Below, one piece after another: positions 25,445-36,997 of a stretch of 64,000 bases of DNA. Numbering within the stretch: the stretch's first letter is position 1; each line of letters starts with the position of its first letter. The notes below the pieces were generated by a model that worked only from the letters and a program-made list of their open reading frames with translations, did no database searches and was not told the DNA's origin. The DNA comes from Trichoplusia ni (Eukaryota > Arthropoda > Insecta > Lepidoptera > Noctuidae): positions 9,052,001 to 9,116,000 of the forward strand of contig NC_039493.1 of assembly GCF_003590095.1 (NCBI RefSeq), written 5' to 3'. The translations under genes and the position numbers were made by a program.

Positions 25445-28323
25445 TCAAATAATAGCGGCGGTAATGCCGAAGCCTAGCCTGAACTTGTCGTTGGGATGAT
25501 TGAGCAGTGCAGAGATGTTGCACGCGAGCTGGGCCCTCTTGCCTCCGAGGGACCTCTGCATGGTGGCCCCCACGAGGCCGTCCGAGTCTGCCGAGCCTCG
25601 CACCGTCCACTCGTCCGTGTGCCACTCGTAAGCTAACGTCGCCACCGCGCGACGGATCGCAAATCCCACCTGCGCAATTCGTTAAAATTTAATAAGGCAC
25701 TTAAATTTTCAAACAAAAGTGGAGCAAGTTTATCTGGTTGTTGGAGACATATATAGACAGAGAATTAGGCAAGATTTCAACATAGCTTTCGAACAGGCCT
25801 AAGCCGATTGATTGATATCATCATCCTTTGTGTTCACAAATCGCTCTGTTAAATCTAAATTAAATCAACGCTTTAGTGTTGCTAACTAATAAGATGAAGA
25901 TGACTTACTTCTAGCATAGCTGCAACAGTCAGATAAGGTTTGATGGCCCGGGCGTAGCACAGGTCGAGTCCTCTGTTGCCGAGTGTGGCGCTGACGGAGT
26001 GGTCCTCGTTGTACCAGCGCCCAGCCCCCGACGCAGAGCTCAGCTCCGCCGAGTGCCCCCGAGCCACTATCTCCGCTCCCAATGACAACTTGTCCGTCAC
26101 AGCCTTCAGGTATGAAAAAGTTATTTGTAGTTATTAAAAGAGTTCAAATGTAGTCTAGTTTTAGGTCCTAAAATGTAGTCGTTTCTGACGTTACATGTTG
26201 AAATTTTGTGACAATTACTGCTTTAGGCAAAATATTGTACTGTATTTTTCCCAAAGTAAAAAGGCGTTAAGAGTAGTTGTCAATAGCAACAACAGAAATA
26301 TTTTATATCGGCTTTCTGTTAGCAATCAAAAGTGACTAGTGGACAGTTCTTTTTTTTAAGTTTACAAAACTATGTTTAATCCAGGGAAGAAGGCTCTAAT
26401 AACATTAGATTCGACTGTTAGGGATGATGAAACTCGTAAATAAACCATTGAACTGATATCGAATATTTAACTTGAATTATTATTGTTATCAAAGATCAAC
26501 GACTTTTTTTAAATCTGCAAAATTTGAGTTAAACTAAAACCAAAAACTGAATATAGGCTTTGGGATCTCGCCCAGCCTGTCCGGGAATGATGGCCATAGT
26601 GGCTCTTTTTTTACTTTTTTTAAGCTTTGAAATCCTGAAGCTCAGTGGGTCCAGTCCAATATAAAACGTTTTAATTATCTGTTTGTTATATATTGCTTCC
26701 TAGGCTTCTTAGTCTTCGACATTACATAGTAGGTATTGTAGGTATTATTGCAGTAGCAAAGGAAAATTTCATTTAATATCGCGTTGATTTATTCTATTCT
26801 CTGTTTCATAGAAAATTGCGTATTTGACAAAAATAAAACATCAGATAGATTGTCAGAAAATATCGGATACGTATTTTTTCTTTTACCACATATATACACG
26901 GTGATTTTTTAGTCGTCTTACAAAAGCAGACCAGTTCATGTATCCGACATAAAATACCCCTAAGCGCGATTTTTTTTTTATCATCAACTAAGATAATAAG
27001 TACGAAGAAAATTAAACAAGAGAAATCTGAAAAATGCTCTTAAAAATGATAAAAACGCCGCCCCTCACCATTGTTACAAGGCTCGGACCGCGCTCGCAAC
27101 AGAGCTGTGTTGCTAAAAAACTACGAATTGCATCATAATATTGAATAAAAATTGCATATTTTTTTTTCAAATCGCATAAATACCTATTTTTTTATCATAA
27201 GCATGTTCTAGTCATTGGGTTACATGAACTGGGCTGCTTTTGTAAGACGACTAAAAAATCACCGTGTATAAATGAAGATGAGACAATAAGTTGAAATCTC
27301 GACAGTCCATTTTTACCAACAAGTGACTTATTTGAACTCAATTCCACTCGTTACACCACCTTTATGTGCTTCATTTTCGTAATTTTCTAAAGATTAAAAA
27401 AATATGAATACCAATCAAATTTTTTAGAAATCTACTGACCGATTAAATCGATTTCTAACACAAATATCCTATTGCAACATCACATAAAGTATAAGAATGT
27501 TATAAATCATAACACATTGCAAATAGCTGATATTTCAAAATCAATTCATTCTATGTCATGTTTTATGTATACATACCTGTAAATAATGGAGTGCAATGAA
27601 TTCGCGATTAACAGCGATTACAGATGCCGTAAATTTGCTAAAATAAGCATCAAAAATGCTTTCGAAGCTGTAGAACTCTCCGTCGGCTATTTGCGAGACG
27701 ATGGTTGCGCGAGTGCCTTGCGACGGCCCCACACGAACCTCGCAGCTCATCTGCCCGCCCGGCGCTGCTTCCATCACAAAGTATGGTAACGCAGTAGGCT
27801 TATTTTTATCCACATACGATAGTAACAACTTGTATCCCCCCGGTGACACTGAACTGAAAGACAGTGTATGACCAAAGATCCAATTGTTTTGCGAACCTTG
27901 TTTCACTGATACACAACCACCCTCAAAACATTGCGGAAGTCTATATCTCGCTGCATTATGTATGTGTCGTAATAAACCAGGGTTGACAGCGCCTGCTGGC
28001 AGGTCGTTGGGATCCCTCCCACTTACTGGACCTGTGCGGGAACCTGTTACACCAGCTCCAGTCTTCCCTCTGTCGCCGGCAGTACATTTACTGGGTTGAG
28101 GAGGTTTGCATTTGCAAACTTTGATCGGAGGAGCATCACCGCCAGCGCTTTTATCACATGGGTCGGGGGATGGAGCAGGATCCTTTGCAGGACAAGGTCT
28201 TCTTCTTGGAGAAATCGGGTCGCTCGGTCCCTTTGCATGAATGGTCTCAAAAAGTCCCAATTTCAACAAATTCAGGAACGATAGTGACCAGAAAGACTTA
28301 GTATCACTTTCCTTTTTATTCAT
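25445..28323 (-). CDS. Tom40-like mitochondrial outer-membrane import channel (divergent paralog)
   Basis: Tom40 is the beta-barrel pore of the TOM complex. Exons on the minus strand: 27577-28323, 25909-26103 and 25445-25669, all joined in phase 0, 388 aa. Matches to Tom40 include NPGLLRHIHNAARY, GHTLSFSSVSPGGYKLLLSY, the FTASVIAVNREFIALHYLQ/AVTDKLSLGAEIV join (human 'HYLQSITPCLALGGELV'), GSADSDGLVGATM and the C-terminal LNHPNDKFRLGFGITAAII, which carries the beta-signal region. The first ATG of the open frame (28321-28323) precedes a hydrophobic-aromatic stretch (SFWSLSFLNLLKLGLF) and a Pro/Cys-rich segment with CKCKPPQPSKC, not found in ordinary Tom40. This suggests a lineage-specific copy, perhaps germline-specific like Drosophila tomboy40 (inference). 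Intron 1 contains a MITE (26895-27268). Confidence 0.82.
26895..27268. mobile_element. MITE, family 1 copy 1
   Basis: 374 bases with near-perfect terminal inverted repeats beginning TACACGGTGATTTTTTAGTC and ending in the inverse. The TIRs run on for about 45 bases through CTTACAAAAGCAG. TA flanks both ends, as expected for a Tc1/mariner-type target. No frame. Lies in Tom40-like intron 1. The second copy is at 38610-38992 in inverted orientation. Confidence 0.8.
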
Positions 28324-29301
28324 TTTTACCGAATTATTTAGTTTATTCGTAAAAGAAAATTTTGAAGTACAGATGACATGCGGAACAGGTGTCAAATTCA
28401 ACAACGCTTTAAAAATGGAATTTGTCCTTGGAAAGACTATGTTTTCGAAAATACTTTTTTGCGAAACTTAATTAGTGTTTGTTATTCGGACAATTCTTAG
28501 AAGCTTAAAGGTATCAATGTAAGTTATCCGTTGCGTATGTGGGCTCTCTATTCAAGTTGAAAAAAGGTATACAAGTAGGTACGTCTCGAGATGTTTCTTC
28601 TGTGTTATTATCGACCTTCTTACACAATCTATATACTTTCTACCTTTTGGTAAGGCAAAAAGATAGGATAATAACATAATATTATGTATAATAGCTAAAC
28701 TACCTCTGGGAGCATTCAAACGAAATGTATTTTGCTTGAACGCTCAGAACAGTTTTTTATGCCTACAAAGTGGTAATAATAATGTTAAGTCCCGCCGGTA
28801 ACGTGTCGTTTCGTTTAACCATCGTAAGCATTTTTGAATAAAGCCGGGGAAGAACATATAATATACAATAATCCCATAATATATTATGAGCATTTGTTGC
28901 ATCATTTTGCTCTTTTTGTTCGTATTAGTAAAAAAGAGACAGAAAGATATTGAGTGTGTAATTAACATAGTTGTTCATTGGTAACAAGACGTCAAACGGT
29001 GACGTATAGCAACTTGACAGTCTCGTGTGCAACAAATAAGCGAAACTGAGCGAAACAAAAAAAAGAGAAGTGCCTTAGAAGTGCGAACTATGTGAAGTGT
29101 TGTTTTTAATGATTGATTAACACTTTAAATAATTGTACAATATTTAAATATCATTATAAGTATTTAATTCTATTTTCCGAATTGAATTAATGAGAAACTG
29201 TTGAAACATTTAACTTCATTAAAAAAGTTTATCACGCTGTGAACTCAAAACAGTCATTGATAAGGAAACTGAATAATAAATATTACATACGCGAATCAAC
29301 A
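28324..29301. promoter_or_regulatory. Divergent promoter region, Tom40-like / imd
   Basis: 978 bases separate the two start codons. The stretch 28985-29020 holds GACGTC and GTGACGTA, both CRE/ATF-type sites, close to the expected imd transcription start. I saw no clear kappaB motif and no TATA at a suitable distance. The function of the sites is inferred from sequence only. Confidence 0.4.
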
Positions 29302-31218
29302 ATGACTGCTATAAATTTAAAAGTTTCTAAACTTTTGGAGATGTTTAAGGGACTGAAATCTGATGCAGTTCCGAGAGCGCCTCGGCCTTCGAGTGAGAAT
29401 GTTGAAACAGAAAATGACTCATCTCAAGAACAGGAAGAAGAAATCGTGATAGAGCCAGAGCCTGATGACGATTTTAAAAAACAAAAGAAGCCTAAAAAGA
29501 CGTTCTTCAAAACTAAGAAAACTGAAGACATTGATGATGATGAAAAACCTAAGAAGAAAACAAAAGAACGAAGCGAAAGTACGAGTTCTGTGAATGTTCA
29601 AGGTATGTTTGATTACTTTAATAGCACCCAGAGTATTATTGACCTTCAAAGTCTATTGTGTTCAATGTCTCTTTTCGTGGCAGTGTTGTTATCCAACATC
29701 ATTTCCATCATTATAATTACAAACAATAGCAATAAAATCGCGGGATATGTTTATAGAAATTATTTTATCAATTTTGATAACTTATCATAGTCACTAAACA
29801 ATTGTGTTTGTCCACATAATGTGTTTCATATATCTGGATTCTTCAGATTAAGGTACAATTATCAAAATTGAAAGAAACTGTGTCAATAACCACTAAAAAT
29901 CAGAAAACATTTGGTGATTGAACAATTACGCTGATTTCACGGATAATTTGAAGATAAAAATGTTAGAGAACCTTTTTTATATTTAATAAAAAAAGTATTT
30001 TCTTTATAGTGGTCTATGTATTGCTATGCTTACTTGGTTGTTATCAGTGTAGGCAATTAGGCTTGAGGTTACAAGCCAATACAAATTACTTTAAGAAGTA
30101 TAGTAATTTCATATTCATTTCATTACAGCAACTGGAAATGTATACAACATAGTGAACGCTAAGGGTGTAAGACTAGGCAATGATTATTACTTTGGCCCTG
30201 TTTCTATGGCACCTCAAAACAAAACAGGCAGGGAGAAAAAATATGAAGAGGAAGAAATTGAGAAGGACAACTTAATTAAACTTGTGATGGAAGCTAAAAT
30301 TAAGGTAAGTGAGAATGAAAGACCTTCAGTTTTAGCACTTGAAGTGCTAAAGAAGTGCCAGCTGCACTTCTGCCACCAACTTCGATCACTATAAATCGAA
30401 AATGAATCAAATTATTAATAGATTTCTTAAAAAAAACTACTCATTTGAAAATACCCACTTTATTCGTCGAATATTGCAGTTAATGTGAGTTAGTTGCCTG
30501 CTTCCAAACACTTAAAAACGTAATTAGTATTACACTCAGTCCCAAAAATCAATGTCTTAGTCGAAAACTAAATGAGTCTAAATGCATTTATATTCAAGTT
30601 ATAGATCTAGGATTAAAAGAAGGTAAATGAAATGAAAATATATGTTCTCCTATTCTCATACCTGCCCAATATACACACAAAATTTCATGAGAATGGGTGG
30701 GGCCATTTCGTAAACTTAAGATGTATGTTTATATTGCAGCCTGATCATGATTACATAGACTATATATCCAAAAATCTCGGCAAGAATTGGCACTGTTTCT
30801 TCAGATCACTGGGTTTTTCTCAAGGCCGGATAGAAACCGCGGAGATTAATGCAGCTGGTTATGATATATCAGAGGTAAGATGACTAAAAAAAGGAAAATA
30901 ATTTATTAATTGTGTTGTAGGGGGTTTCAACAAGGATTCATTGATCACATTAAAGTTTGTACTACGAGGGCATCGAACTATCGATCGAGTAGAAATAGAG
31001 AATAATAGAAGAGAAAATACTTGTAACTTATTATCTATGGAGAACTAATTATCTAACATATTTTTATTTTTCAGGCTCGCTACAAACTACTTTTGGACTG
31101 GATAAATAATGAAGATGATGGCTCTCTAGGCCGTTTAACTACTTTACTATGGGAGGAAGGAGAAAGGAGTATAGTTAAGAATTTGTCCGTCATGTATAAA
31201 AAGAGTAAAAAGCGATAG
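29302..31218 (+). CDS. imd: Imd, death-domain adaptor of the immune deficiency pathway
   Basis: Cytoplasmic adaptor that links peptidoglycan receptors (PGRP-LC) to FADD/DREDD and then to IKK and Relish. Exons: 29302-29602, 30129-30304, 30740-30874 and 31075-31218 (stop TAG). Phases fit (1, 0, 0) and give 251 aa (Drosophila Imd 273). The N-terminal LKSD21/A22-V-P-R matches a caspase site followed by an IAP-binding motif, as in Drosophila Imd. A low-complexity Lys/Glu/Asp region follows. Exon 2 encodes GNVYNIVNAKGVRLGNDYYF (about 103-122), a RHIM-like amyloid motif. Exons 3-4 form the death domain (about 162-245: ISKNLGKNWHCFFRSLGFS, ARYKLLLDWINN, LTTLLWEEG). Start: the first ATG in frame; the upstream part of the frame begins with GTG only. 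Poly(A) signal AATAAA at 31774-31779. Confidence 0.9.
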
Positions 31219-31773
31219 TATAGCTTATGATGAATATAGAACAAAGTTTCACTGCAATACTAAGACTAGATGAGTAACATCACATTACTTCAATTTTGTA
31301 TTAAAAAGAGATTTTGAAATAGACTTCTTTTATATCTCTCAAGGATTAATAATACATTCCAAAATTACTGCTGACAGCATTACTCGCTTCTGTCAGTGGA
31401 TGTAATTGGAGCCACTGAGCACCAATAGACATTAATGTCCTTTAAATCTTAAGGTTTTGGGAACATTGAAATAATTACTTGTACACAATAAATATCTAGT
31501 AATAAGTATGTACTCAATTATATTAGCAAAATATGCATAAAAATGCTGCTGTGAATGAAAATGTAAATGAACACAATTAGTATTAGGCAATGGTAAGGGA
31601 ATAAAATGTCTATTTTTATAATAATTCCAGAAATTTTCTATTTGAAGTAATTTGTACGTGTAACTACCTACATGCCTATAAAGTGATTTACTGTAAAATG
31701 ATGTGATTGGCACAAAATCCATCAGGCAAATATTGCCAGTATATCAAAAATTGTGATATGAACTTAAAAAGTT

Positions 31774-31779
31774 AATAAA
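31774..31779 (+). terminator. Poly(A) signal, imd
   Basis: AATAAA 556 bases after the imd stop codon, followed by a T-rich stretch. Confidence 0.55.
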
Positions 31780-32063
31780 ACCTTTTATTGTTGAAATATT
31801 TTAGATCTAGTCACGGAATATAATATTTTTTAAGATTTTACATTTTGTAACAGCAATATTTGTTAAAGATGTGATCCATTTATTAAAATTATTGAAACTA
31901 ATGTCTGCTATTATTATTAATATAAATGAAGTTACTGCCAATTCACGTAATACATAAGTACGTTTTTATATTGCAAACTTAGCTTAAATCTCGCTAAGAC
32001 AAAGGCATAGCTAAAATGGAACATAGTGGTTTCTTAGGTTTACGCGAATGTTAGACATTGAAA

Positions 32064-32601
32064 TGAAACTACTTTTACGGATTTTATCGCGGTTTAATTT
32101 TAGATTTTAGTTCCCGACGTTTCGAAACCTTTGCAGGTATCATGGTCACGGGCAGACTGAGATGGCGTTCGTCTTGACAGAAGATGTTGCTCGTTCTACC
32201 TTCATATTTTAATTAATTATTTGTGGTCCGACCTACGCAGTATGAGCTCACTGTGTCTTGATGTCTTGCAGCGCTGCTCTTGGGTTTGGCCTTGAGTTTA
32301 TTTATTATTGGATCCCAAGTAGGTGATATCTTCCAGCCATCTTCTCTATTGAAATTAGGGTGTTTTTTAATCTCAATAGCCTCGCGAAACATCCTAGGTA
32401 GGAATTTGGATTCTTTAGCGAGGATCTGTGGTTGGTCAAATCTAATATAATGGCTGGAACCTTCAGCATGTTCGGCGACTGCAGACTTCGTTGAGCGGCG
32501 GTGTTTGACGTCAGCTGTGTTCTTTAACGCGGGTCCCTATTCTTCGTTAAACCTAAAAAATCTAAAATTAAACCGCGATAAAATCCGTAAAAGTAGTTTC
32601 A
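32064..32601 (-). mobile_element. Penelope-like retroelement remnant (GIY-YIG C-terminal part) between 41-bp inverted repeats
   Basis: Minus-strand coding remnant with stop TAA at 32213-32215. It reads KSAVAEHAEGSSHYIRF, then ILAKESKFLPRMFREAIEI, HPNFNREDGWKISPTWDPII and a hydrophilic tail. This is the C-terminal segment typical of arthropod Penelope-like elements with a GIY-YIG nuclease. The RT and the GIY-YIG core are missing, and the frame breaks upstream (stop shortly after a VKEH motif). Inverted repeats of 41 bases flank it: 32064-32104 and 32561-32601, both with TTTTACGGATTTTATCGCGG. Terminal inverted duplications are known for Penelope-like elements. Confidence 0.72.
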
Positions 32602-33162
32602 TATCAATAAAATGGAACAATTATAGTTATATCGGTGCAATTAACAAGCTAGTTGACATAATTAAGAAAACAATTTTAATTATTTGTAATATAATAAGTA
32701 TTTTTCATCGCCTTAACAAAAAATGAAGATGATACAGTAAATCGACATCTTCTTAGACGTCACTGATCAGTGCACTTTTTACCGAGAAGTGTCGTATTAG
32801 CACGTTCCAAACGTTTCATTATCTTTGATGCGTTTTAATGTTCGTATATTTTTATGAACCCAATACAATGAAAAATACCATATTTTTTACATTTTGCCCG
32901 ACGGACTAATTAGACTTTTAGTTATATACCATATTTTTTGAAAACTGTGATTTTGTTCAAAACTCCCTAACCTTATACTGATTTCACTCTCAAATCGATA
33001 AAACCAGCGGTTTTGTTATTTTCAATCAAGCAATTAAAACAAATGGTGTTCATGAGATAACCGACAACCGTTGCGGGTTGGGGTTATCATAATCATTATT
33101 GTCGCGCAGTCGATGTATAGCTTCACTGAGTTAAGCGCAGACAGTGGGTGTATCTAACAAAA

Positions 33163-36100
33163 ATGCCGATCTCAGACCGCAGAGGATTAAAAATTGTTAA
33201 TATTGATGTTAAAGATGTGAGGTTTCCCACTTCGCTCGGTTCTCATGGATCAGATGCACTGGTAAGTACTTCTTGAACTTATTTTAGTTTGCTGACCTTA
33301 TACTATTGTTTTTTCATCGTTCCAAACAGTTTTACATTTACTGTTCAATAATAAAAGTTCAGACATCAAGGGTAACTGTGCCTCGTAACATTTAGGGTGC
33401 GTAGGCATATCTTATGAAAGTCGATAATTATAAGCTTGGTATTTGCAGCACACAGACCCCAACTACTCCTGTGCCTATGTAACAACGACTACCGAGAATG
33501 GAAGGAAAGGATTCGGGCTGACCTTCACTTGCGGACGAGGCACCGAGATCATAGTCCTTACTATAAGGTCCATGAAGAAGTTCATCATAGGCAAGAATGC
33601 TGGGGACATTTTTGCCGATTTCGCTGGCTTTTGGCGGACCATTACAAACGATTCGCAAATGAGATGGGTAAGAGAGTTAGACCATTGAATTACACTACCC
33701 ACCTATTCAAAATTAGGTTTCAGGTACCGAATTTTATGTATAAGTTTATTTTTCAAATGTTTTATCATAGATCGGTCCAGAAAAAGGTGTGGCTCATTTG
33801 GCTGCAGCAGCTATATTGAATTCCTTATGGGATCTGTGGGCTCGCCTCGAAAATAAACCGTTATGGCGTCTTCTAGCTGATATGGAACCCGAGGTACGCA
33901 TCGGCATTGTTTATAACATGTAATGTTGGACTTATGTATGTGTCATATTAGCCTGGTCCACGTACACTCCAATTTTAACTGAGAGTAAATTTTATTTCCA
34001 TATAAATTGTAATTCCCAGGAGTTGGTATCTACAATTGACTTCCGGTACATAACAGATGTGATCACTAAACAAGAGGCTATACAATTACTGAAGGAGAAA
34101 AGTGTAGGCAAAAATGAGAGGATACAACATTTACAGGAGGTCGGATACCCTGCGTACACCACGCAAGTCGGTAAGTAGGGCCATAACCCAATAGGAATAT
34201 ACGTACATGTTCGAATTTATTGGTAGGTAGTTAAGGAATTTTGCCGGAGTGGCGCAGAGTAAGCGAGAGCGATCCCGCGGCTCTATCTTAGGCAGCTGAA
34301 GGGGTCCGGGGTGCTGTTAGCCGATGGAAGTTCGACATGGTATGTTGAATTGTCCCCATGCCGTGCTCTCCACGTGTGTAAAGTGTCATTAGCGTTTCAC
34401 CCCGGAAAACGAAAAAAAATAGTTTAATACAATGATTAACATATTTAAATGTTTACGTGTGTTATTGTACTTTCAGGCTGGCTGGGTTACAGTGACCAGT
34501 TAGTGCAGTCGCTATGCGAAAAGTACCTAAAGCTTGGTTTCAAATATTTCAAAGTTAAGGTTGGGGTAAACTTTGAAGATAATTTCCGAAGATGCAGCGC
34601 TGTCCGAAAATGCATTGGAAATGACAACGTTTTAGTATGTACATACTTTTTACGCTTTCCTATATATTATAATATATTTGTGTTAATCCGGTGGTTTCAA
34701 AAGTAACAACCAGCTTCCAAATAAAGCAGCAAAATAATGTTTTTTTTTTTGAGGTTTTTGTTCTGTATGTAGATGGTTGATGCCAATCAAGCTTGGAGTG
34801 TGAATGAGGCTATCGAATGGATGAAAAAGCTGGCGCCGCTCAAACCAATGTGGATCGAGGAGCCTACTTCGCCTGATGATGTTCTCGGACACGCAGCTAT
34901 TTCTAAGGCTTTAAAGTAAGAACAGCTTCTATTAATATCTGCTACATACGTCGTAGTTTTACCTATAGATCTTCGTCTACTTAGTTTTTAACCACTTCAT
35001 ATTGTGAATGCGGATATTCTTGTTTTTATTTAGGTATAAATCACAAAAATGACCATTATGCTCGATGTGCCACGGGTTTTCCCTTTTAAACCCACGTGTG
35101 ACAAACCTAGATGTTAATAGACATCAAGAAGCATATTATTATCTATAATATATATAATATAATATTTTTTATATAATTATTCAAGTCTGCATCTTTGTGC
35201 ATTTGCCTTGAACGTTTGAATATTTAGGGTGATACAATAATCAGTTGAATTAAGTATTTATCTGAATTTTTGATTTATTTCTAGGCCCTATAACATAGGA
35301 GTGGCGACCGGCGAGATGTGCGCCAACCGTGTGATGTTCAAACAGTTCCTGCAGAGCGGAGGCATGCAGTACTGTCAGATAGACTCGGCGCGTATCGGTG
35401 GCATCAACGAAATTTTGTCAGTGTATCTAATGGCTGAAAAGTTTAAAGGTAACTATTTTTCTGATATTCTGCCCTAGTAGGGTGCCATCACTTTGTGTAA
35501 ACCTCAAGATAACTTCTGCGAGTTGACTCTTAGGTTCTATACCGCATTTCAACTGTAATTCAACCAACAACAAATTGCAGTTTGCATGCAGTTGACACAA
35601 CTGCAAACTAAACGTGCAATCAGATTGCAGCCCAATTGCAGTCGGCGAGCAATGGTCCGTCTGTCTAGAGCCTAAAAGAGTTTCGAGTGTGTAAGAGTGC
35701 AATATACTTCTTACTAAGCATGTCGATGTGCTGTATACCTACTGTTTTTCTATGTATGGGGTTATGAGCCGTTGCAGCGTTTCTATGTAATAGAAGCATT
35801 ATGAAAGCGCTTTGATGCTATTTCCAGTAAAAGTGTGTCCTCACGCGGGCGGTGTGGGACTGTGCGAGATGGTGCAACACCTGCAGTACTGGGACTACGC
35901 CAGCGTGTCCGCCACCATGCAGGACCGGCTCGTCGAGTACGTTGACCAGCAACACGAACACTTCGTCGACCCCTGTGTGGTAGAAAATGCGAGATACATG
36001 GCGCCTAAGGTAATTTAAACTGACAATAGATTCGTTATGGCTACCATCCACTCTTATACTCGTGATTAAGATCAATTTTGAAATAAGCAGTTTTATTAAT

Positions 36101-36624
36101 ACCTTCGGCTGGTATCATCCGCCTCTCTAGAAATGTATGCAAATGAGTCACGTGACCACGTAATGTTGTAATGCCTCAATAGATGGCGTTAACCACGAAA
36201 CTAAAATGTTAGCACATAAAGTAGGTATTTTAATAGACCTTCATCATTCAAATAAATGAAGTGATTATGTATGTAGATTACTTTGCAACTACTTAGAACT
36301 TTGACCTCACAATTGATAAGTTTTCAAAATATTTACGATTACGTAACAACAGCATAATTTGTGATGAACGGTGTTTTGTTTCTTATGTTTATAAAAACAG
36401 TCTTATCGAAATATTCCAATTTGTTATTGCAGTGTAAATACCTCTTTCTTAACTATATTTAGATTAATTGCTTACTTATCCCATTTCAGTTGCCAGGCTA
36501 CAGTACAGAATTCCTACCAGGAATTTTAGACAAGTTTACATATCCTACTGGGAGTGAATGGAAAAAAATGATCAAAGATGGACTCTTCCCACCTCCTGAT
36601 GAAGCTGAATTAGTTAATGTCTAA
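33163..36624 (+). CDS. ENOSF1: Enolase superfamily member 1 / L-fuconate dehydratase (ENOSF1)
   Basis: Mitochondrial-type acid-sugar dehydratase of the enolase superfamily. Nine exons: 33163-33261, 33449-33667, 33771-33893, 34020-34170, 34477-34634, 34773-34915, 35285-35448, 35828-36009 and 36490-36624 (TAA). Every phase fits; 457 aa (human 443). Collinear with human ENOSF1 from DVRFPTSLGSHGSDAL and HTDPNYSCAYV to GYSTEFLPGIL. Family residues: K223-V-K225-V-G, metal ligands D253 (VDANQAW), E279/E280 (WIEEPTSPDD) and E308 (ATGE), and the acid/base His358 (CPHAGGVGLCEM). The segment after E308 reads MCANRV where human has QCHNRV. The start is an ATG preceded by a purine-rich AACAAAA context. 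Poly(A) signal at 36716. It converges on AND-1 with only 373 bases between stop codons. Confidence 0.95.
34235..34410. repeat. GC-rich insertion of unknown type in ENOSF1 intron 4
   Basis: From 'gccggagtggcgcagagtaa' to 'cgtttcaccccgga', clearly richer in GC than the intron around it. The TGGCGCAGAG stretch slightly resembles a pol III A box, but no B box or tRNA fold follows. Probably repeat-derived; class unknown. Confidence 0.3.
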
Positions 36625-36715
36625 TTGAATCTGAACTCATATCTATCTGTATTCGAATCTCATTTAACATTGTAATTTACATTTTTTTTAAATATGTTTA
36701 TTTCGAATTGGAAGT

Positions 36716-36721
36716 AATAAA
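36716..36721 (+). terminator. Poly(A) signal, ENOSF1
   Basis: AATAAA 92 bases after the ENOSF1 stop codon; only about 210 bases from the AND-1 poly(A) signal on the other strand. Confidence 0.65.
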
Positions 36722-36929
36722 ATGCCTTTTCCCACGTTTTTATACACTCACTTTTCTTGATTTTTTTTTAATTTTTTCATTCCAATGAATACCAATTTAA
36801 ATTCTGCTTAGCTGTTTTTATTGTTTCACAAGGGAGTTAAAAAGCATACCAACCAATCGAGGATCCCCTTCTTGAAATTAATTAAAAAAATAAACTGGTC
36901 ATTTTGGATGCATAATTATATTTAAACAT

Positions 36930-36935
36930 TTTATT
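36930..36935 (-). terminator. Poly(A) signal, AND-1
   Basis: AATAAA on the minus strand (TTTATT on plus), 63 bases past the AND-1 stop codon. Confidence 0.6.
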
Positions 36936-36997
36936 GTATAAATAAAAGACAAAGGGACTATTTACAATTCCATGATTATTAACTGCTCTTATTTATT

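Larger units (their letters stand above)
31219..33162. other. imd 3' UTR and intergenic to ENOSF1
   Basis: imd 3' UTR up to about 31800, then AT-rich DNA with the Penelope-like remnant at 32064-32601. The rest holds no supported exon. The ENOSF1 promoter should lie in 32950-33150, but no TATA is evident. Confidence 0.5.

Noticed and set aside
28321..28404. Upstream start for the Tom40-like protein at 28404
   Set aside because: The codon there is TTG. The first ATG in frame is 28321-28323, and the extra residues have no Tom40 counterpart.
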